64,000 nt of DNA, taken from the NCBI GenBank assembly GCA_045540015.1, contig JAZQGP010000013.1:1-64000 (forward strand), written 5' to 3'. Source of the DNA: UMGS1387 sp045540015 (GTDB lineage: Bacteria; Bacillota; Clostridia; Oscillospirales; CAG-382). The notes under the pieces are model-generated. The model searched no databases and was not told the origin of the DNA. It saw only the letters and a list, made by a program, of their open reading frames with translations. Each line of letters starts with the position of its first letter. Positions within the stretch are counted from its first letter, which is position 1. A program made the translations under genes and the position numbers. Shown piece by piece: positions 61,136 to 64,000 of the stretch.

Positions 61136-64000
61136 ATGAAGATTGCAAAAAAACAGAGCAGGCTTGTAGTTTCTTTCATTATTATAAGTATGCTCCTGCA
61201 GGCATTCGTAAGTGTATCTGTTTTTGCTCAGCCCGAAACTGAGGCTGATACTGTTCTTATTGAAGAAACTGTATCTGTCGAAGACGACGGTGTAACAAGA
61301 ACGCTCAACTCGCTTAACGAAATGGCAGACCTTATGGTCTCCACCACCTACGCCGAATATCTCGGGCTTTACGGAGATACTCCCAAGGCCACCCAGGAGA
61401 TAGTTATCAAGGCGGTTGACTATGATGCGGAAAAAACAACTGCACAGGTCAAAGTAGTAGAAGACAGCGAAAAGGGCGAAACCCTTTGGGCTCCCGATAC
61501 AGGAAAAACTGTCTATACGGTAGAGATTCCCGAAACGGGAATGTACGCAATGACGGTTGACTATTATCCTTGTGAGGGTAACGGTTCCAATATTGAGCGT
61601 GTTCTTCTCATTGACGGAAAGGTTCCGTTTGCTGAAGCGCGTTATATCAACTTTACACGCGTATGGGGCGATAAAGAGGATGAGAACTACAGCAAAATCG
61701 AGCGTACCTTCAAGAAGGACTTTAACGGAAACGAAATGCGTCCCGTAAAGTATGAAACTCCTGAATGGAGAAGTGAGGAGATTTATGACTCTGAAACCTT
61801 CTTCTCGACTCCTCTTGAGTTTTATCTTGAAAAGGGAACTCATACAATTGCGTTTGACGCAGCGTGCGAGCCTCTCCAGACAAGTGAAATTCGTTTGCAT
61901 CCCGCAACTACGTATATTTCTTATGAAGAATATGCTGCACAGCATGCCGACAAATCGGCTCCCAAGGATGCTGAAACCATCTACATAAACGCTGAAACTC
62001 CGGTTGCTACGAGTGAACAGGTTCTCTATGCGATGAATGACCGTACAAGCGGTATCACCGAGCCTCAGAGCACCTCGGCAACGCTTCTTAATACCATCGG
62101 CGGTAACGGCGGTGACAAGTGGAAGATTTCCGGTCAGTGGATAAAGTACGACTTTGACGTTGAAAAGGCGGGCATGTATGATATCGTGCTTCGCTTTAAG
62201 CAGACCGTAAACCAGGGTCTTTTCTCGTCACGTGCAATTAAGATTGACGGTGACTATCCCTTTGAAGAAGCAAAGCAGCTCCAGTTCCAGTATAATGCCG
62301 ACTGGCAGGTTGACTCGCTTAACGACGGTACAACGCACTTCAGCTTCTACCTTGATGAGGGACACCATACAATCGAATTTAAGACTGTTCTCGGTGATAT
62401 GGCAAACGTACTCAATACCATCAACGACAGCCAGACAAGACTTAATGAGTATTACAGAAAGATACTTATGATTACAGGCTCCGATCCTGATGAGTATACC
62501 GACTACGAGTTTGCAAAGCTTATTCCCGAGGTTCTCAGAGGTATGAGAGACGAAGCAAAGCTTCTTTATGATGTTTCTGCAGAGCTTGAAGCAAAGATTG
62601 GTTCAAAGGGTCAGAACACAGTTATTCTTGACCGTGTTGCGTTCCTTCTCGAAACAATGGGTAACGACCAGGATAAAATTGCAACCAACCTTTCAAACTA
62701 TAAGAGTAACATAGGTTCACTCGGTACATGGCTGCTCACCACAAAGGGACAGCCCCTCCAGCTTGATTACATAAAGGTTCAGCCTAAAGGCAGTGCTCTT
62801 CCTAAGGCTAATACCAATTTCTTTGAAGCAATGGCTCACGAAATCGGCTCTTTCTTCATGTCGTTCTTCACCGACTATAACTCACTCGGTGCAAGCAAGA
62901 AGATTGAAGAGGACGACCCCGATGTTGTTGAGGTTTGGGTTACAACCGGTCGTGACCAGGCACAGATCATGCGCCAGATGGTTGACGACAGCTTTACGGC
63001 TGAAACGGGAATCGCAGTTAACTTAAAGCTTATAGCGGCAGGTACACTTCTTCCCGCAACGCTTGCAGGTGTTGGTCCTGACGTTTCAATGGACGGCGAC
63101 CCTGTTGGCTTTGGTATAAGAAATGCGGTTATTCCCGTTAACTACTTCTCTGATTTTGAAACAGAAGTAAAACCGCTCTTCAATGATGAGCAGTTCGTTC
63201 CGCTGACAGTGCTTGACCCTGACAGAATCGAATATGCCGACGGAACAACCGGTGACCAGTTTGACGAACAGAAGGAATATAAGGTAGTAGACGGAATTGA
63301 AAGAAACGGTGTTGTAACGTACGGTATTCCTTCCACACTCGACCTTCCTATGCTGTTCTATCGTAAGGATATCTTCGTTGACCTCGGTCTTGAAGTCCCT
63401 GAAACATGGGACGACGTTGAAGCCATTATTCGTGCTTTGTCCGAGAACCAGATGGAAATGGGCTTCTCCCAGGCCATGACCCAGATTTATATGTATCAGA
63501 ACGATATAGAATGGTTTAAGTCAAGCTACGATTACGAAGGTGTAACCGGCGACAGAACCGACAGAGAATATATGCGTACAGTAGGTATTCAGACAAACCT
63601 TGACTGTAATGAAGCTCTCGATGCATTCCAGAGAATGACCGAATGGTTCACTCTTTACGGCGAGCCTATTACCTACGACTTTGCAAACCGCTTCAGAACG
63701 GGTGAAATGCCTATCGCGATTGCAAACTATACTACATATAACCAGCTTAAAGTATTTGCTCCCGAAATTGCAGGTCTGTGGGAATTTGTTCAGCTTCCCG
63801 GTGTTAAACGTGAAGACGGAAGCATAAACCACACTTCTCCCATCACTCCTCATGCCATGATGATGATGAGGGATGCCGCAAACGACATTTCCGACAAACA
63901 GGACGTTACCGAGTCTCCCAAGGCTAAGAAGGCATGGGAATACCTCAAGTGGTGGGTAAGCACTCCGACACAGGAGCGTTTCGGTAAGGAACAGGTTGCT
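61136..64000 (+). CDS. Secreted solute-binding protein fused to beta-sandwich domains (cut by window end)
   Basis: 955 codons are visible and the frame runs off the right edge. A long signal peptide (about 1-31, ending VSVFA) has no lipobox Cys, so this binding protein is not a lipoprotein in the usual way. Two CBM-like jelly-roll domains follow (about 95-250, with EKGTHTIAFDA; and about 315-430, with LDEGHHTIEFKT), joined by a helical linker (about 430-560). From about 595 a family 1 sugar-binding domain begins (VVEVWVTTGRDQAQIMRQM, GPDVSMDGD, LPMLFYRKDIFVDLGLEVP). Such fusions occur in clostridia and usually precede sugar-transport permeases. ATG 61136 has GGAGG 10 bases ahead. Confidence 0.85.
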   Translation, partial: MKIAKKQSRLVVSFIIISMLLQAFVSVSVFAQPETEADTVLIEETVSVEDDGVTRTLNSLNEMADLMVSTTYAEYLGLYGDTPKATQEIVIKAVDYDAEKTTAQVKVVEDSEKGETLWAPDTGKTVYTVEIPETGMYAMTVDYYPCEGNGSNIERVLLIDGKVPFAEARYINFTRVWGDKEDENYSKIERTFKKDFNGNEMRPVKYETPEWRSEEIYDSETFFSTPLEFYLEKGTHTIAFDAACEPLQTSEIRLHPATTYISYEEYAAQHADKSAPKDAETIYINAETPVATSEQVLYAMNDRTSGITEPQSTSATLLNTIGGNGGDKWKISGQWIKYDFDVEKAGMYDIVLRFKQTVNQGLFSSRAIKIDGDYPFEEAKQLQFQYNADWQVDSLNDGTTHFSFYLDEGHHTIEFKTVLGDMANVLNTINDSQTRLNEYYRKILMITGSDPDEYTDYEFAKLIPEVLRGMRDEAKLLYDVSAELEAKIGSKGQNTVILDRVAFLLETMGNDQDKIATNLSNYKSNIGSLGTWLLTTKGQPLQLDYIKVQPKGSALPKANTNFFEAMAHEIGSFFMSFFTDYNSLGASKKIEEDDPDVVEVWVTTGRDQAQIMRQMVDDSFTAETGIAVNLKLIAAGTLLPATLAGVGPDVSMDGDPVGFGIRNAVIPVNYFSDFETEVKPLFNDEQFVPLTVLDPDRIEYADGTTGDQFDEQKEYKVVDGIERNGVVTYGIPSTLDLPMLFYRKDIFVDLGLEVPETWDDVEAIIRALSENQMEMGFSQAMTQIYMYQNDIEWFKSSYDYEGVTGDRTDREYMRTVGIQTNLDCNEALDAFQRMTEWFTLYGEPITYDFANRFRTGEMPIAIANYTTYNQLKVFAPEIAGLWEFVQLPGVKREDGSINHTSPITPHAMMMMRDAANDISDKQDVTESPKAKKAWEYLKWWVSTPTQERFGKEQVA

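Noticed and set aside
1..64000. Defence island, toxin-antitoxin pair or biosynthetic gene cluster
   Set aside because: Genes were checked for restriction, CRISPR-associated, NRPS/PKS and RiPP motifs; none was found.

Overview
The window looks like a chromosomal stretch of an endospore-forming, gut-type member of the Clostridia, most likely in or near the Oscillospirales. Pointers are a spoIVA gene, clostridial-style lipoproteins, a three-S1-domain protein of the kind found in Oscillospiraceae, a dockerin-bearing surface protein, consensus sigma-A promoters with strong AGGAGG-type ribosome binding sites, and moderate to low GC. The assignment is by gene content only; no species is claimed.

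Layout. (1) 1-2338: the trailing end of an integrated element, with a partial probable recombinase, a complete large serine recombinase and about 470 bases of hairpin-rich non-coding DNA ending in a tRNA-3'-end-like sequence. (2) 2339-9784: a divergent carbohydrate pair, a GH2 glycosidase (-) and a secreted 1,608-residue modular GH99/WbsX-like protein (+), with a clear sigma-A promoter for each and an inverted repeat over one. (3) 9938-18546: small lipoprotein, rnhA, then rpoB-rpoC with its own promoter, away from the ribosomal-protein genes that usually flank it. (4) 18628-23868: cyclophilin, S1-domain protein, orphan oligopeptide-binding lipoprotein, rsmA and DUF554. (5) 23933-28893: an 8-repeat InlB-type/dockerin surface protein and spoIVA. 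(6) 29126-37259: tagA/wecG-like transferase, recF-remB-gyrB, then DUF177-rpmF, a PDZ/radical-SAM DUF512 protein and der. (7) 37338-43589: addA and a metal-uptake ABC operon with a Fur/Zur-type box. (8) 43684-49083: fba (-), asnA (-), birA, pgk, tpiA. (9) 49084-53471: a palindrome-rich repeat island, flavodoxin, ICMT-like methyltransferase, rlmD-like methyltransferase and a PrsA-like foldase. (10) 53671-64000: recG-uvrA-ABC-F operon, a 590-base gap, and a secreted sugar-type solute-binding protein with built-in beta-sandwich domains, cut by the window end and preceded by a small leader ORF.

Most of the window is conserved housekeeping. The accessory and more unusual parts are the recombinase end with its structured non-coding region, the modular secreted proteins (internal near-identical duplication; B-repeat/dockerin; CBM-solute-binding fusion) and the repeat island after tpiA. 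I did not find a clear defence system, CRISPR array, biosynthetic cluster or other multi-gene system that I could call undescribed. The best candidates for something new are the folded RNA-like element after the recombinase and the leader-ORF plus non-lipidated solute-binding fusion at the right edge.
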